Shown one piece after another: positions 9,818 through 18,489 of a DNA stretch of 51,939 bases. The notes under the pieces were generated by a model. It ran no database searches and was not told the origin of the DNA. It was given only the letters and a program-made list of their open reading frames with translations. Source of the DNA: Aliagarivorans marinus DSM 23064 (GTDB lineage: Bacteria; Pseudomonadota; Gammaproteobacteria; Enterobacterales; Celerinatantimonadaceae); the NCBI RefSeq assembly GCF_000429485.1, contig NZ_AUBY01000028.1:1-51939 (forward strand), read 5' to 3'. The first letter of the stretch is position 1; every line of letters begins with the position of its first letter. The translations under genes and the position numbers were made by a program.

Positions 9818-9977
9818 TCGTTTCAGTTGAACGGTAGCCCTGCCAAAGCTAACAGGCTGATCTTAAGCCATATTTTCCTCCACGATCACACCTAATCCGC
9901 CGCCTCTCTGCTAACTTCTAGAATACGGTCGAGCTTTGCTCACCAAAGCGCGAGCCGTCGCAATCAAGGAACAGGTT

Positions 9978-10640
9978 ATGAGAAAACGGATAGACGCCGC
10001 CCAGCTTCGCCAGCTGCTAAGCGACAACATGCGCATCATGATCGGCGGTTTTATGGCCAATGGCGCGCCTGAAGGATTAATCGATCAGATCATTGCGGCA
10101 GGCACTAAAAACATCACCCTTATATCCACCGACACGGGGACACCGGAAAAAGGCTCGGGTCGATTGATCCATGCCAAACGGATTGCCAAGTTATACGCCT
10201 CACACATCGGCACTAACCCGGAAACCGGCGCGCAGATGAACAGCGGCGAGCTCGAGGTAGAGCTGGTTCCCCAAGGCACCTTGGCGGAGCGCATCCGCAG
10301 TGCTGGCGCCGGCTTAGGCGGAGTACTCAGCCCGACTGGTTTGGGCACACCCATCGCTGAAGGCAAGCGCATCATTCAAGTCGAGGGCCAGGATTACATC
10401 TTAGAGCCACCCCTGCGCGCTGACTTAGCCCTGATCCGCGGCTCGGTGGTCGATACTAAGGGCAATGTGCTCTACAAAGGCACCACCCAAAACTTCAATC
10501 CTTTGATGGCGACAGCGGCTAAAACTGTGGTGGTAGAGGCTGAGCAGATCGTCGAAGCAGGCGAGCTACTGCCGGAGCATATCCACACCCCCGGCATCTA
10601 CGTTGATTACATCTACCAAAGAGAGCAAACCGATGCGTGA
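9978..10640 (+). CDS. atoD: 3-oxoacid (acetoacetate-type) CoA-transferase subunit A
   Basis: Subunit A of a class I CoA-transferase moves CoA between an acyl-CoA and a short-chain 3-oxo acid. The start is placed at 9978 after AAGGA rather than 14 codons upstream, giving 220 aa, the length of E. coli AtoD. Conserved blocks are IMIGGFMANGAPEGLI near the start, ASHIGTNPETG, LVPQGTLAERIR and GAGLGG. It overlaps the subunit B gene by 8 bp, so the two are translationally coupled. No thiolase or sensor pair of the E. coli ato operon is nearby, so the true substrate is uncertain. Confidence 0.9.
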   Translation: MRKRIDAAQLRQLLSDNMRIMIGGFMANGAPEGLIDQIIAAGTKNITLISTDTGTPEKGSGRLIHAKRIAKLYASHIGTNPETGAQMNSGELEVELVPQGTLAERIRSAGAGLGGVLSPTGLGTPIAEGKRIIQVEGQDYILEPPLRADLALIRGSVVDTKGNVLYKGTTQNFNPLMATAAKTVVVEAEQIVEAGELLPEHIHTPGIYVDYIYQREQTDA

Positions 10641-11313
10641 GCTAAGCAAACAACAAGTCCGTCGGATGATTGCCTGGCGGGTGGCACAAGAGCTTCACGA
10701 TGGCGATGTGGTCAACCTTGGGATTGGCCTACCCTCGTTGGTGGCCAATGAAACCGCTAAAGACATGGAGATCCTACTGCAGTCGGAGAACGGCCTGTTG
10801 GGGATGGATGGCTTGGCCGATAGCGAACATCACGACCCCAACCTGGTTAACGCCGGCGGCCAACCGATCACCGCGGCCATCGGTGCCTGTAGCTTCAACA
10901 GCGCCGACTCCTTTGCCATCATCCGTGGCGGCCATGTTGACGTCAGCGTGCTCGGCGCCCTGCAAGTCGACGAACTGGGCAATCTGGCCAACTGGATCAT
11001 TCCCGGAAAAATGGTTCCCGGCATGGGCGGAGCGATGGACCTGGTGGTGGGCGCCCAGCGGGTGATCGTCGCCATGGAGCACACCAACAAAGGTCGCCCC
11101 AAGCTACTAACTCGCTGCGATCTGCCGCTCACCGCCGCCAAGCAGGTCAATCTAGTGGTTACCGAGCTAGGGGTGATTGAGATATCTGGCCAAGGCATGT
11201 TGCTGCGTGAGCTCGCCCCAGGCATCGACCTGGAAACGATTCAAGCGCACACCGAGGCCAAGCTGCATCTGGCTGACACGCTCAAAACCATGCCAATACC
11301 CAATGACCTCTAG
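10633..11313 (+). CDS. atoA: 3-oxoacid (acetoacetate-type) CoA-transferase subunit B
   Basis: Subunit B carries the catalytic glutamate of the class I CoA-transferase. It is Glu52 in QSENGLLG when the start is placed at the ATG at 10633, inside the end of subunit A. The alternative in-frame start at 10603 would add ten residues overlapping subunit A and is less likely. Other family blocks are NLGIGLPSLVAN, AGGQPITA, IRGGHVDVSVLG and PGKMVPGMGGAMDLV. The chosen product has 226 aa. It works with the upstream gene as a heterotetramer or similar. Confidence 0.92.
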   Translation: MRELSKQQVRRMIAWRVAQELHDGDVVNLGIGLPSLVANETAKDMEILLQSENGLLGMDGLADSEHHDPNLVNAGGQPITAAIGACSFNSADSFAIIRGGHVDVSVLGALQVDELGNLANWIIPGKMVPGMGGAMDLVVGAQRVIVAMEHTNKGRPKLLTRCDLPLTAAKQVNLVVTELGVIEISGQGMLLRELAPGIDLETIQAHTEAKLHLADTLKTMPIPNDL

Positions 11314-11396
11314 GACCTATTGCGCTAACAGGGCTTGAAAAGCGCGATAAATTACGGACAATTCTCGCTAATTTCATCATTGGGAATCGTCAAATC

Positions 11397-12098
11397 GTGA
11401 ACAAAAGCCTTGTTACCAATCTGCTTGCAGCCTTGCTCGTGCTTGCAGGCCACTTTGCCCACGCCCCACTCGTTATGACCATGGGGGTGTTTGCCCTGTC
11501 CGGCGCAATGACCAACTGGCTAGCGGTACATATGTTGTTTGAAAAGGTCCCCGGCCTATACGGCTCTGGCGTTATCCCGGCCCGTTTCCAAGAGTTTAAG
11601 GCAGGTATCAAGCAGCTGATGATGGAACAGTTCTTTACCCCGGAGAATATCGACCGCTTCCTTAGCGATGCCAGCGGACAGGCTGCCCATATCGATGTTC
11701 GCCCAGTCATTGAGCAGACCGACTTTAGCCCAGCCTTCGGCGCACTGACCGCTGCCGTGGAGCAATCCTCATTTGGCGGCATGCTCGCCATGGTGGGCGG
11801 CAGCCAAGCACTGGCACCACTCGAGCAGCCATTTACCGAAAAGCTTAAGTTGGCAATCATCGAGATTGGCGAGGGCGAGCAGTTCAATGAGTTGCTGCGC
11901 GAGCAGCTGGAAAGCCCGGATATGCTAAACGATATGCAGCACAAGGTGGCGCAAATCATCGACCAACGCTTGGCCGAGCTAAGCCCGCAGCTGGTGAAAG
12001 AGATCATCCAGACCATGATCCGCCGTCATCTGGGATGGCTGGTGGTATGGGGCGGCGTATTTGGCGCACTGTTTGGCGTGCTCTACAGCCTCATCTAA
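11397..12098 (+). CDS. DUF445-family membrane protein
   Basis: This 233-aa protein starts at GTG. It has a hydrophobic N-terminal pair of segments (about 5-45) and the DUF445 hallmark ALSGAMTNWLAVHMLFEKVPGLYGSGVIP (given in part; residues about 34-62), then an amphipathic helical middle. A single C-terminal transmembrane segment (LGWLVVWGGVFGALFGVLYS) follows. DUF445 proteins are inner-membrane proteins whose role is not established. It stands alone between the CoA-transferase and SRAP genes in the same direction. Confidence 0.85.
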   Translation: MNKSLVTNLLAALLVLAGHFAHAPLVMTMGVFALSGAMTNWLAVHMLFEKVPGLYGSGVIPARFQEFKAGIKQLMMEQFFTPENIDRFLSDASGQAAHIDVRPVIEQTDFSPAFGALTAAVEQSSFGGMLAMVGGSQALAPLEQPFTEKLKLAIIEIGEGEQFNELLREQLESPDMLNDMQHKVAQIIDQRLAELSPQLVKEIIQTMIRRHLGWLVVWGGVFGALFGVLYSLI

Positions 12099-12155
12099 AC
12101 TTAACTTACCCGCGGTTCAGGGACGAGCTGTTGTAACAAAAGGAAGTGAGGATAG

Positions 12156-12869
12156 ATGTGCGGTCGCTTAAACGTTGTCGATGATAGTGCAGTAAAGGAT
12201 TTATGTGAGTTTCTCCAGATCCCCTTGTTTCCTCCGCTCCCCAAGGTGTCCGTTAACCCCCTCCCCTGCGACCCCTTATTGATCTTACGCCAAGACGCGC
12301 AGATGGAGTGTCTGTCTGCGCAGTGGTGGCTGCTGCAGGAGCCCGACCTATTCGGCTTTCGACCTAGCAAGTTCACCAGCTTTAATAGCCGTTATGACAA
12401 ACTATTGCAGCTAGGCAGCGCCAGCTATCAGGCCTTTCGCACCAACCGCTGCATCATTCCCGTCCATGGCTTTGGAGAGAGCAACGCCAGCGAGCAGGGC
12501 AAACGTTTCTTTAATCTGTACCCGAGTGATGGTCGGCCGCTGTTGTTAGGTGGGCTATACCGCCGCTGGCAGCACCCGCAAACGCGCGAGCGAGTCTACT
12601 CATGTTCGGTGATTACCCTGCCCCCTCATCCCGAGTTGGCAAGCTGTCATGAGAAATCGATGCCGCTATTGCTGGAGTGGAATAAACAGCAACTCGAGCA
12701 TTGGCTCAAACCGGAGCCACTAAGCCAGCAGCTCACCGAGTTATTCCTGCGGCCGCGTATTCCTCAAGGCTTGCGGGTGGAAGAAGTCAGTCAGGCAAAT
12801 TTTTCTCAGCAAGAGATGCTGACAGAGCGTTTAATTAGCGCGAGCGCCATTGAAGGGAGTGGGAGTTAA
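12156..12869 (+). CDS. SRAP-domain abasic-site processing protein (YedK/HMCES family)
   Basis: SRAP proteins form a thiazolidine crosslink between Cys2 and abasic sites in single-stranded DNA, shielding them during replication. The sequence begins MCGR, so Cys2 is free after Met removal, which also fixes the start. The other active-site residues fall in recognisable places: the Asn in FTSFNSRYDKL, the Glu in CIIPVHGFGESN, and the His in CHEKSMPLLL. At 237 aa it is slightly longer than E. coli YedK. The motifs are more diverged than usual (FGES instead of FYEW), so it may be a distinct subgroup. Confidence 0.9.
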   Translation: MCGRLNVVDDSAVKDLCEFLQIPLFPPLPKVSVNPLPCDPLLILRQDAQMECLSAQWWLLQEPDLFGFRPSKFTSFNSRYDKLLQLGSASYQAFRTNRCIIPVHGFGESNASEQGKRFFNLYPSDGRPLLLGGLYRRWQHPQTRERVYSCSVITLPPHPELASCHEKSMPLLLEWNKQQLEHWLKPEPLSQQLTELFLRPRIPQGLRVEEVSQANFSQQEMLTERLISASAIEGSGS

Positions 12870-12903
12870 GCGACGGGCGATTTAAGCGGGAGCCAGAAAG
12901 CAA

Positions 12904-12925
12904 AAAGGCCGCGATCGCGGCCTTT
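12904..12925. terminator. Bidirectional terminator between SRAP gene and csp
   Basis: AAAGGCCGCG and CGCGGCCTTT form a perfect palindrome with T-rich flanks on the minus side and a shorter T stretch on the plus side, placed between two convergent genes. Confidence 0.8.
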
Positions 12926-12943
12926 CTCATATTCAGCTGGTAC

Positions 12944-13153
12944 TTACAGTACTTCGATATCGCTGGCTTGAGGGCCTTTGGCGCCTTGGCTAACGGTGAA
13001 CTGTACTTTTTGGCCTTCTACCAAGGTTTTGAAGCCGTTGCCTTTGATTGCACTGAAGTGAGCGAATACATCGCTACCGCCGTCTTGTGCAATGAATCCA
13101 AAGCCCTTGCTTTCGTTAAACCATTTAACGGTACCAGTCTTAATATCAGACAT
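12944..13153 (-). CDS. csp: Cold-shock protein, CspA family
   Basis: A 69-aa single OB-fold protein that binds single-stranded RNA and DNA and melts RNA structure. RNP1 is KGFGFI and RNP2 is VFAHF. The start is set at the ATG at 13151-13153 because GGAA lies at the right distance; an upstream in-frame TTG would use that ribosome-binding site as coding sequence. The gene is single and has a leader of roughly 130 nt, a feature of cold-regulated csp genes. Whether it is cold-inducible or constitutive (CspC/CspE-like) cannot be told. Confidence 0.95.
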   Translation of the reverse strand: MSDIKTGTVKWFNESKGFGFIAQDGGSDVFAHFSAIKGNGFKTLVEGQKVQFTVSQGAKGPQASDIEVL

Positions 13154-13292
13154 AACTGTTTCCAAATATATAGTGTTAATGTTGGCCCTAAAGGCCGTGT
13201 ATCTCGAATTCGGTGAGTAACTTATAGGGCAGGACGAAGACTACGTAGCATCGTTTGTAACTAAAAGAGATACTCATGTATCAAGAAATCAA

Positions 13293-13320
13293 ATTATATA
13301 GCTGAGCAAATTAAAGGCAA
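13293..13320 (-). promoter_or_regulatory. Sigma-70 promoter of csp
   Basis: On the minus strand TTGCCT (13315-13320) and TATAAT (13293-13298) are 16 bp apart. Transcription from here gives a 5' leader of about 130 nt before the csp start. No sequence closely matching the E. coli cold box was found in it. Confidence 0.6.
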
Positions 13321-13344
13321 TCAGATTGTGCACAAAATACAAAA

Positions 13345-13364
13345 AAGGGGGCTTGCGCCCCCTT
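13345..13364 (-). terminator. Terminator of the sugar-binding protein gene
   Basis: On the minus strand AAGGGGGC and GCCCCCTT form an 8-bp stem with a GCAA loop and a run of T, 23 bases after the stop codon. Confidence 0.9.
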
Positions 13365-13387
13365 CGAATTACGAGTGTTAAGGATTC

Positions 13388-14644
13388 TTAGCGGCGAGTA
13401 CGACGCTGGATAGCTTTCTCAGCTTTAGCCAGTTCTTCGTCGATGTCGGCGTCACGCTCCAGTACCGCTTCTAGCGCATCGTTAATGATTTGCTCAGCGA
13501 TTGGGTCGTTGCGGTGTACAGCCAGACCTGCGATGTTGTCAGCAGACTCTTTGTAGATTTGACGAGCTTTCTGACCGCCCAGGTAAGCAACAGGCTGGTT
13601 CACGAAATCATCTTCTTGAGCTTCAACCAGTGCAGGGAAGGCATCCAGGTCGCGGAACGCAGCGATCTGCATCTCTTCGTTCAGAGCCATGAACTTGATG
13701 AATTCCCAAGCTTCTGCTTTCTTGGCAGAGTCAGATGGGATTGCGTAGAACGAACCACCCCAGCTAGCGAAAGAACCGCCAGGTAGTTGTGATGCACGCC
13801 ATGCGCCGTCAGACTCAGGAGCAATCCAGGTTGCCAAGTGGCCACCCAACCAGCCGCCCATCATTTCAGTAGCGATGGTGCCGCGACGCAGACCTTCAGT
13901 CCACTCAGAGCTCCATGCACCTACTTGCGCATCGATACCCAGTTCACGAGTTTTCTTCGCTAGGCGGAAGGCTTCTTTGAAGCGGTCGTTGTTAACGGTT
14001 ACGTTGCCGTCTTTGTCGAAGTAGATACCTTCACCGTCTTTTAGACCAGTACGGATTAGAATACCAGCAACCGCAGTCGCGTTGGTCACCATGTAGTTAC
14101 CAGTCGCTTCTTTTACTTTCGCACCAGCTTCCAGGAACGAATCCCAAGAACGGGTCAGGTCGTCAGCAGATACGCCAGCTGAGTCCATGATGTCCTTACG
14201 GTAGAACATTGAACCTGGGCCGATATCTGCAGGGAATGCCATCAGGCCGCCGTCTGGGCTTTGACCCAAAGCAACTGAGAAGCCAATCATCTTGTCTTCG
14301 AACTCACCTGAGTTGTAAGGTGCCTTACGCAGATCTTCCAGACCACCAGACTGAGCAAAACGACCTACGAAGCCTACTTCGATAGCCATAACGTCAGGCA
14401 GGTTAGCGCCGGTAGATAGTGCGGTGGTCATTGCGTTGTGGTGATCCATAAACGCCAGTGAAACCAGCTCGATCTCTACATTCGGGTTAATTTCCTTATA
14501 TAGAGGAATCGCTGATTGAACAGCCAAGTCAAAGCTTGGGAAAGAAGCAACTTTTAGGGTTACTGTTTCCGCGGCAGCGCTTCCTGCGCCTAGCGCAAGG
14601 CTTGCTGCAACAGCAATTGAACCGAGCTTAGTTTTAATAGTCAT
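13388..14644 (-). CDS. ABC sugar transporter substrate-binding protein (CUT1, likely xylo-oligosaccharides)
   Basis: This is the periplasmic binding component of the importer encoded upstream. The 418-aa precursor has a strong ribosome-binding site (AAGGAG) and a signal peptide ending GAGSAAA-ETVTLK. There is no lipobox, so it is a free periplasmic protein. The mature part has the family 1 extracellular solute-binding fold (LPDVMAIEVGFVGRFAQSG, PGSMFYRKDIMDSAGV, and GGSFYAIPSDSAKKAEAWEF near the hinge). It is transcribed separately from the permeases, with its own operator-bearing leader and terminator, which fits its need for excess over the membrane parts. The xylo-oligosaccharide substrate is inferred from the GH52 gene and the shared operator. 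Confidence 0.88.
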   Translation of the reverse strand: MTIKTKLGSIAVAASLALGAGSAAAETVTLKVASFPSFDLAVQSAIPLYKEINPNVEIELVSLAFMDHHNAMTTALSTGANLPDVMAIEVGFVGRFAQSGGLEDLRKAPYNSGEFEDKMIGFSVALGQSPDGGLMAFPADIGPGSMFYRKDIMDSAGVSADDLTRSWDSFLEAGAKVKEATGNYMVTNATAVAGILIRTGLKDGEGIYFDKDGNVTVNNDRFKEAFRLAKKTRELGIDAQVGAWSSEWTEGLRRGTIATEMMGGWLGGHLATWIAPESDGAWRASQLPGGSFASWGGSFYAIPSDSAKKAEAWEFIKFMALNEEMQIAAFRDLDAFPALVEAQEDDFVNQPVAYLGGQKARQIYKESADNIAGLAVHRNDPIAEQIINDALEAVLERDADIDEELAKAEKAIQRRTRR

Positions 14645-15381
14645 CCTAGTCTCCTTAGTGCTTGAGTTTTTTATCTCAATTTCGCGTTTGAATACGCTTT
14701 CATTTTTTAGAGCGTCGTTCCTTGCGTGGGTTGCCCCATCCCTGTTAATCGCGAGTCGTTTATGCTTTATCAGCCATCAAGGACGCATCGAGTCCAGAGA
14801 GCGGTAAATGAGTCATGTCCTTTCCAAACTTGCCCTTGGAGAAGAAACAACAGGATTTTCCCTGCCGACCCACTTGCTGCCGCGAGGCCACATTGCGTTG
14901 TTTTTATGTGGCCCAATTCGATTAGCGTGTAAGCGCTTTCGTGTAGTCAATGTAGCCAAGTGCCATGAGCGGTTCAAACACCTATGGTTTAAGATTTGAA
15001 GGCTGTCATAAAAAAAATATCGACGAAGTGTTTTATCAAATCGCGAACTAAATAACGTAACAAAGGCCTGCCCTATTTGATAAAAGCGGCTTGCTCAAGA
15101 TCGCAAATAACCAAGCTGATGCCTTATATATCAAGCTTTTAGAGGGTAGTGACCAGTCACGCGCTGAGCCGGCGCATTGCCCAGCAGCCCGCCACAATAT
15201 GAGAAAACTCTCATTAGTCAGGAAAGCGAATCAGGCTGGATTTCAGGAATTGATGCCACTGCGTTTTCATCCGGTTGCATGGAAAATGTGCGAGTTAACC
15301 ATTTCCCCCTTGCAGGGCCCTCTCCTAGTGCAATCATGCAATTAGCCCAAAGCCACTAACTGCTTGCGCTAAGGACAAAAA
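14645..15381 (-). other. Long intergenic leader of the binding-protein gene
   Basis: These 737 bases separate the binding-protein start from the end of the permease operon. They hold the LacI-type operator at 14928-14940 and a perfect 8-bp hairpin (GGCCACAT/ATGTGGCC, 14886-14913), which would lie early in the transcript. A short GTGAC/GTCAC inverted repeat lies near 15150. Small open frames on the plus strand here (14726, 14808, 15091) have no recognisable product or convincing ribosome-binding sites. I see no other gene. Confidence 0.5.
14928..14940. promoter_or_regulatory. LacI-type operator upstream of the binding-protein gene
   Basis: TGTAAGCGCTTTC, identical to the 13-mers at 18475 and 21064. 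The central AAGCGCTT is a palindrome with the CG centre typical of LacI-family sites. It lies about 285 bases before the start codon, implying a long leader or action at a distance. Confidence 0.65.
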
Positions 15382-15404
15382 AAGCCAGCTGAAACAGCTG
15401 GCTT
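15382..15404 (-). terminator. Terminator of the ABC permease operon
   Basis: On the minus strand AAGCCAGCTG and CAGCTGGCTT form a perfect 10-bp stem with a 3-nt loop, followed by a long T run. Confidence 0.9.
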
Positions 15405-15436
15405 AAAGTTACAAAGGAGTAGGACAAAAGGTGTGA

Positions 15437-16267
15437 TTAACCTTTCACAGCCCCCGCAGTCAGGCCGTCGATCAGGCGGCGTGAGCTTAGGGTGAACATA
15501 ATCAGTAGTGGGATAACCGCAATGGCAGCACCCGCACAGATCGCACCCCATGGAGTCATACCGGTACCCTGCAGCGAGCGCAGAGCCAGTGGAATGGTGA
15601 ACATCTTCATGTCGTTCATTACCACCAGTGGGCCCATGAAGTTGTTCCATTGGCCGATGAACACGATAAGACCCAAGGTACCGAACGCTGGCTTAATCAG
15701 CGGTACAACCACACGCCAGTAGATGGAGAACTCATTACAACCATCCATACGTGCCGCTTCAATCAGCTCTTTTGGAATCGCGCTGGTGATGAACTGCTTC
15801 ATCATAAAGATACCCATCGCGCCACAGGCCATTGGAATGTACAGCGCTTTAGGCGTGTTCAACCAACCCAGATACTTCATTACCAGAGCAGTAGGAATCA
15901 TGCCCAGGAACGGTGGAATCAACATGGTACCCATAATGAATGCGAAGATAACATTACGGTATTTAAAGTCGTACATCGCCAGTGCGTAGCCCGCCATTGA
16001 ACAGAACAACAAGTTCAGTGCAGTGGTGATAATCGCAATGTAGAAGCTCATACCCACGTTGTGCCAGAAGTAAGGCAGCGCGTTCAGTAGGTAATCGATG
16101 TTGTTCATCAGCTCGCTACCAAACCATAGTGGCGGTGGCACCGAGAGAATGTCACCGTTGCTGTGGGTAGCAAAGATAAACATAAAGTAGAACGGGGCCA
16201 ACATGATCATGGCACCAAGGCCAACCACGATATAAGCGAAAATAGTCGATTTTTTAAGTTTATTCAT
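15437..16267 (-). CDS. ABC sugar transporter permease (MalG-type, CUT1)
   Basis: One of two inner-membrane channel subunits of the xylo-oligosaccharide importer. The 276-aa protein shows six hydrophobic segments, beginning with YIVVGLGAMIMLAPFYFMFI. The EAA loop that docks on the ATPase reads EAARMDGCNEFSIYWRVVVP at about residue 190. It starts 10 bases after the stop of the companion permease gene and is last in the ATPase-permease-permease unit, with a terminator just beyond. Confidence 0.92.
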   Translation of the reverse strand: MNKLKKSTIFAYIVVGLGAMIMLAPFYFMFIFATHSNGDILSVPPPLWFGSELMNNIDYLLNALPYFWHNVGMSFYIAIITTALNLLFCSMAGYALAMYDFKYRNVIFAFIMGTMLIPPFLGMIPTALVMKYLGWLNTPKALYIPMACGAMGIFMMKQFITSAIPKELIEAARMDGCNEFSIYWRVVVPLIKPAFGTLGLIVFIGQWNNFMGPLVVMNDMKMFTIPLALRSLQGTGMTPWGAICAGAAIAVIPLLIMFTLSSRRLIDGLTAGAVKG

Positions 16268-16277
16268 GAGAAACCTC

Positions 16278-17270
16278 TTAGTCCTTCTCGCCCAGAATCT
16301 TGTTGTTCAGCCACGTCAGGATGGCAATGATGAAGAACAGTAACCAAGATACGGCCGACGCAGTTCCGAAATCACCTTCAGTAAATGCGGTCAGGTATAG
16401 GTGCATTGCTGCTGTTTTACCTGCTTGCTCAATACCACCGGTACCACCTGTGATGATGAACGGTTCTTCGAACATCTGCAGGTTACCGATAATGGTCAGC
16501 GTTACCGCAAAGAACATCATTGGCTTAAGCTGTGGCAAGGTAATGTAGAAGAACTGCTGCCAAGGTTTCGCACCATCAACGGTAGCCGCCTCATACAGAT
16601 CTTTTGGAATGGTCTGCATCGCAGAGAGGTACAGAACGGTGTTCCAGCCCACAAAGCGCCAGAATACAACAAAGGCAATCATCGGCTTGATGTACTGCGG
16701 TCTCGCCCAATCGACATTCTCGGTGGGGAACAGCCAGCCTAAAGGTTGGAAGCCAAAGATTTCAACGTTACCAATCTGCGTCAAAATCATGTTGATCACA
16801 CCAAAGTCGCGTGAGAACAGCGAGGTAAATACCAGCGAGATTGCCACCGACGAGGTAATGAACGGCACAAAGTAGGCACCGATTACCGTGTTACGGGTCT
16901 TCTTAAAGCTAGTGTGCAGGAAGAACGCTAGCGGGATAGCAATAACGTGCTGTGGAATACCCGAGGCCAGAGCCAACCAACCGGTATTGATCAGAGACTG
17001 ATGGAACCACGCATCATCTCGGAACAGGTAGATGTAGTTTGCCAGCCCCACGAATTCCATGCGGTCGATACCACCGGTCGCATCTCCGTAGTGCAGTGAC
17101 AAGTAAATAGAAAACAGTAATGGAAACAATCCAAATACAGCAAATAGAACAAAGAACGGACTAACAAACAGGTAAGGTGCCCATTTGTAACCTTTCGCGT
17201 TTAAGCGCTGCTTCAGGCTCCGCTTTTTGCTTACTGCTGGAATTTTTTCCGCAGACTCGACAGCAGACAT
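16278..17270 (-). CDS. ABC sugar transporter permease (MalF-type, CUT1)
   Basis: The second channel subunit of the importer, 330 aa, preceded by an AGGAG ribosome-binding site. It has a charged cytoplasmic N-terminus (about 1-35), then six membrane segments starting with APYLFVSPFFVLFAVFGLFP. The EAA loop is EAATVDGAKPWQQFFYITLP near residue 232. It lacks the large extra periplasmic loop of E. coli MalF, as usual in oligosaccharide systems of this type. It lies between the ATPase gene and the MalG-type gene. Confidence 0.92.
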   Translation of the reverse strand: MSAVESAEKIPAVSKKRSLKQRLNAKGYKWAPYLFVSPFFVLFAVFGLFPLLFSIYLSLHYGDATGGIDRMEFVGLANYIYLFRDDAWFHQSLINTGWLALASGIPQHVIAIPLAFFLHTSFKKTRNTVIGAYFVPFITSSVAISLVFTSLFSRDFGVINMILTQIGNVEIFGFQPLGWLFPTENVDWARPQYIKPMIAFVVFWRFVGWNTVLYLSAMQTIPKDLYEAATVDGAKPWQQFFYITLPQLKPMMFFAVTLTIIGNLQMFEEPFIITGGTGGIEQAGKTAAMHLYLTAFTEGDFGTASAVSWLLFFIIAILTWLNNKILGEKD

Positions 17271-17346
17271 GTTGTACTCCTAGTTGTTATATCGGGCTCG
17301 AGGCCCTTTAATTTCAATCCTGATTTTCACCGACCAAGCACAGCCC

Positions 17347-18438
17347 TTAATTCAGGTTTGGGCGAATTGCATTACCTTCTTGATTGTCAAAGAGGTGGAC
17401 ACGGTGTAAATCAAAGAACAGCTCAACCTCACCCGTTTCTTGGGTCACATCGGTCTCATCAGAGGTCGCAATATCTGCCACGAAGCGAGAACCGTTTAGC
17501 GTTCCTTGAATGTGGTAGGTGGCGCCCAGTAGTTCGATGCCGTCGATGTTGACGGTCAGTTTGCCAATCGCATCTGACTCGATGGCTCGCGGGTTAAGGT
17601 AGAGATCACTAGGACGAACGCCCAGTGCGCAATCGGCTTGATCTTGGTAAGTGGTTGGCAGGGCCAGGGTTTGCTCACCAATAATCACTTGATTGTCTTC
17701 AAGCTTGGCGTTTACCAAGTTCATTTCTGGCGCACCAATAAAGGTAGCCACAAACTTGTTGGCGGGCTGCTCAAAGATATCTTTTGGAGTACCTACCTGA
17801 GCAATGAAACCGTCTTTGAGGATAACCACGCGGTCAGCCAAGGTCATCGCTTCAACCTGATCGTGGGTTACATACAGGGTGGTGGTGCCCAGCTTCTCAT
17901 GCAAGGATTTGATCTCTGCACGCATCGAGCCACGCAGTTTGGCATCAAGGTTAGACAGAGGCTCATCGAACAGGAACACTTCCGGGGTACGTACCATTGC
18001 GCGGCCCATGGCTACACGCTGACGCTGACCGCCCGAAAGCGCTTTCGGGAAACGGTCAAGTAAAGGGGTTAGTTCTAACATATCGGCCGCCAATTTCACT
18101 CGACGTTCGATCTCGTCCTTGTCCACCTTGGTCATTTTCAGACCGAAAGCGATGTTTTCCTTAACCGTCATATGGGGATAAAGCGCATAGCTCTGGAATA
18201 CCATCGCGATGTTGCGTTCCATTGGGTGAAGCTCGTTTACCAGCTCCTCACCAATGAAAATCTCACCATCCGAGATCTCTTCCAGGCCTGCAAGCATACG
18301 CAATGTAGTTGACTTGCCACAGCCCGATGGGCCAAGTAGAACAACGAATTCGCCGTCTTCAATGTGCAAGTCGAAACTCTTTACAACTTCAGTTTCGCCA
18401 AAGCGTTTTTTTAAGTTACTGAACGTGACTGCCGCCAT
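17347..18438 (-). CDS. ABC sugar transporter ATP-binding protein (MalK/UgpC/MsmX-type)
   Basis: The 363-aa ATPase drives the importer. Walker A is GPSGCGKS (about residues 36-43), the signature is LSGGQRQR, Walker B is VFLFDEP and the H-loop is YVTHD. A C-terminal TOBE/regulatory domain of about 120 residues follows, as in MalK and MsmX. It is the first gene of the transporter operon and carries a LacI-type operator about 37 bases upstream of its start. An 18-bp perfect palindrome that resembles a symmetrised operator overlaps the LSGGQ codons at 18032-18049. Confidence 0.94.
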   Translation of the reverse strand: MAAVTFSNLKKRFGETEVVKSFDLHIEDGEFVVLLGPSGCGKSTTLRMLAGLEEISDGEIFIGEELVNELHPMERNIAMVFQSYALYPHMTVKENIAFGLKMTKVDKDEIERRVKLAADMLELTPLLDRFPKALSGGQRQRVAMGRAMVRTPEVFLFDEPLSNLDAKLRGSMRAEIKSLHEKLGTTTLYVTHDQVEAMTLADRVVILKDGFIAQVGTPKDIFEQPANKFVATFIGAPEMNLVNAKLEDNQVIIGEQTLALPTTYQDQADCALGVRPSDLYLNPRAIESDAIGKLTVNIDGIELLGATYHIQGTLNGSRFVADIATSDETDVTQETGEVELFFDLHRVHLFDNQEGNAIRPNLN

Positions 18439-18474
18439 AGTTTCTGCTTCCGTAAATTTAACAATTGAGCGCCA

Positions 18475-18487
18475 TGTAAGCGCTTTC
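18475..18487. promoter_or_regulatory. LacI-type operator upstream of the ABC ATPase gene
   Basis: TGTAAGCGCTTTC, the same 13-mer as at 14928 and 21064. With the copy at 21064 the match extends to ATGTAAGCGCTTTCC. It sits 37 bases before the ATPase start codon, a position suited to repression. Confidence 0.75.
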
Positions 18488-18489
18488 CA

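Noticed and set aside
14726-15359. Small plus-strand open frames in the long gap upstream of the binding-protein gene
   Set aside because: They have no convincing start signals, no recognisable product and overlap the operator and leader structures.
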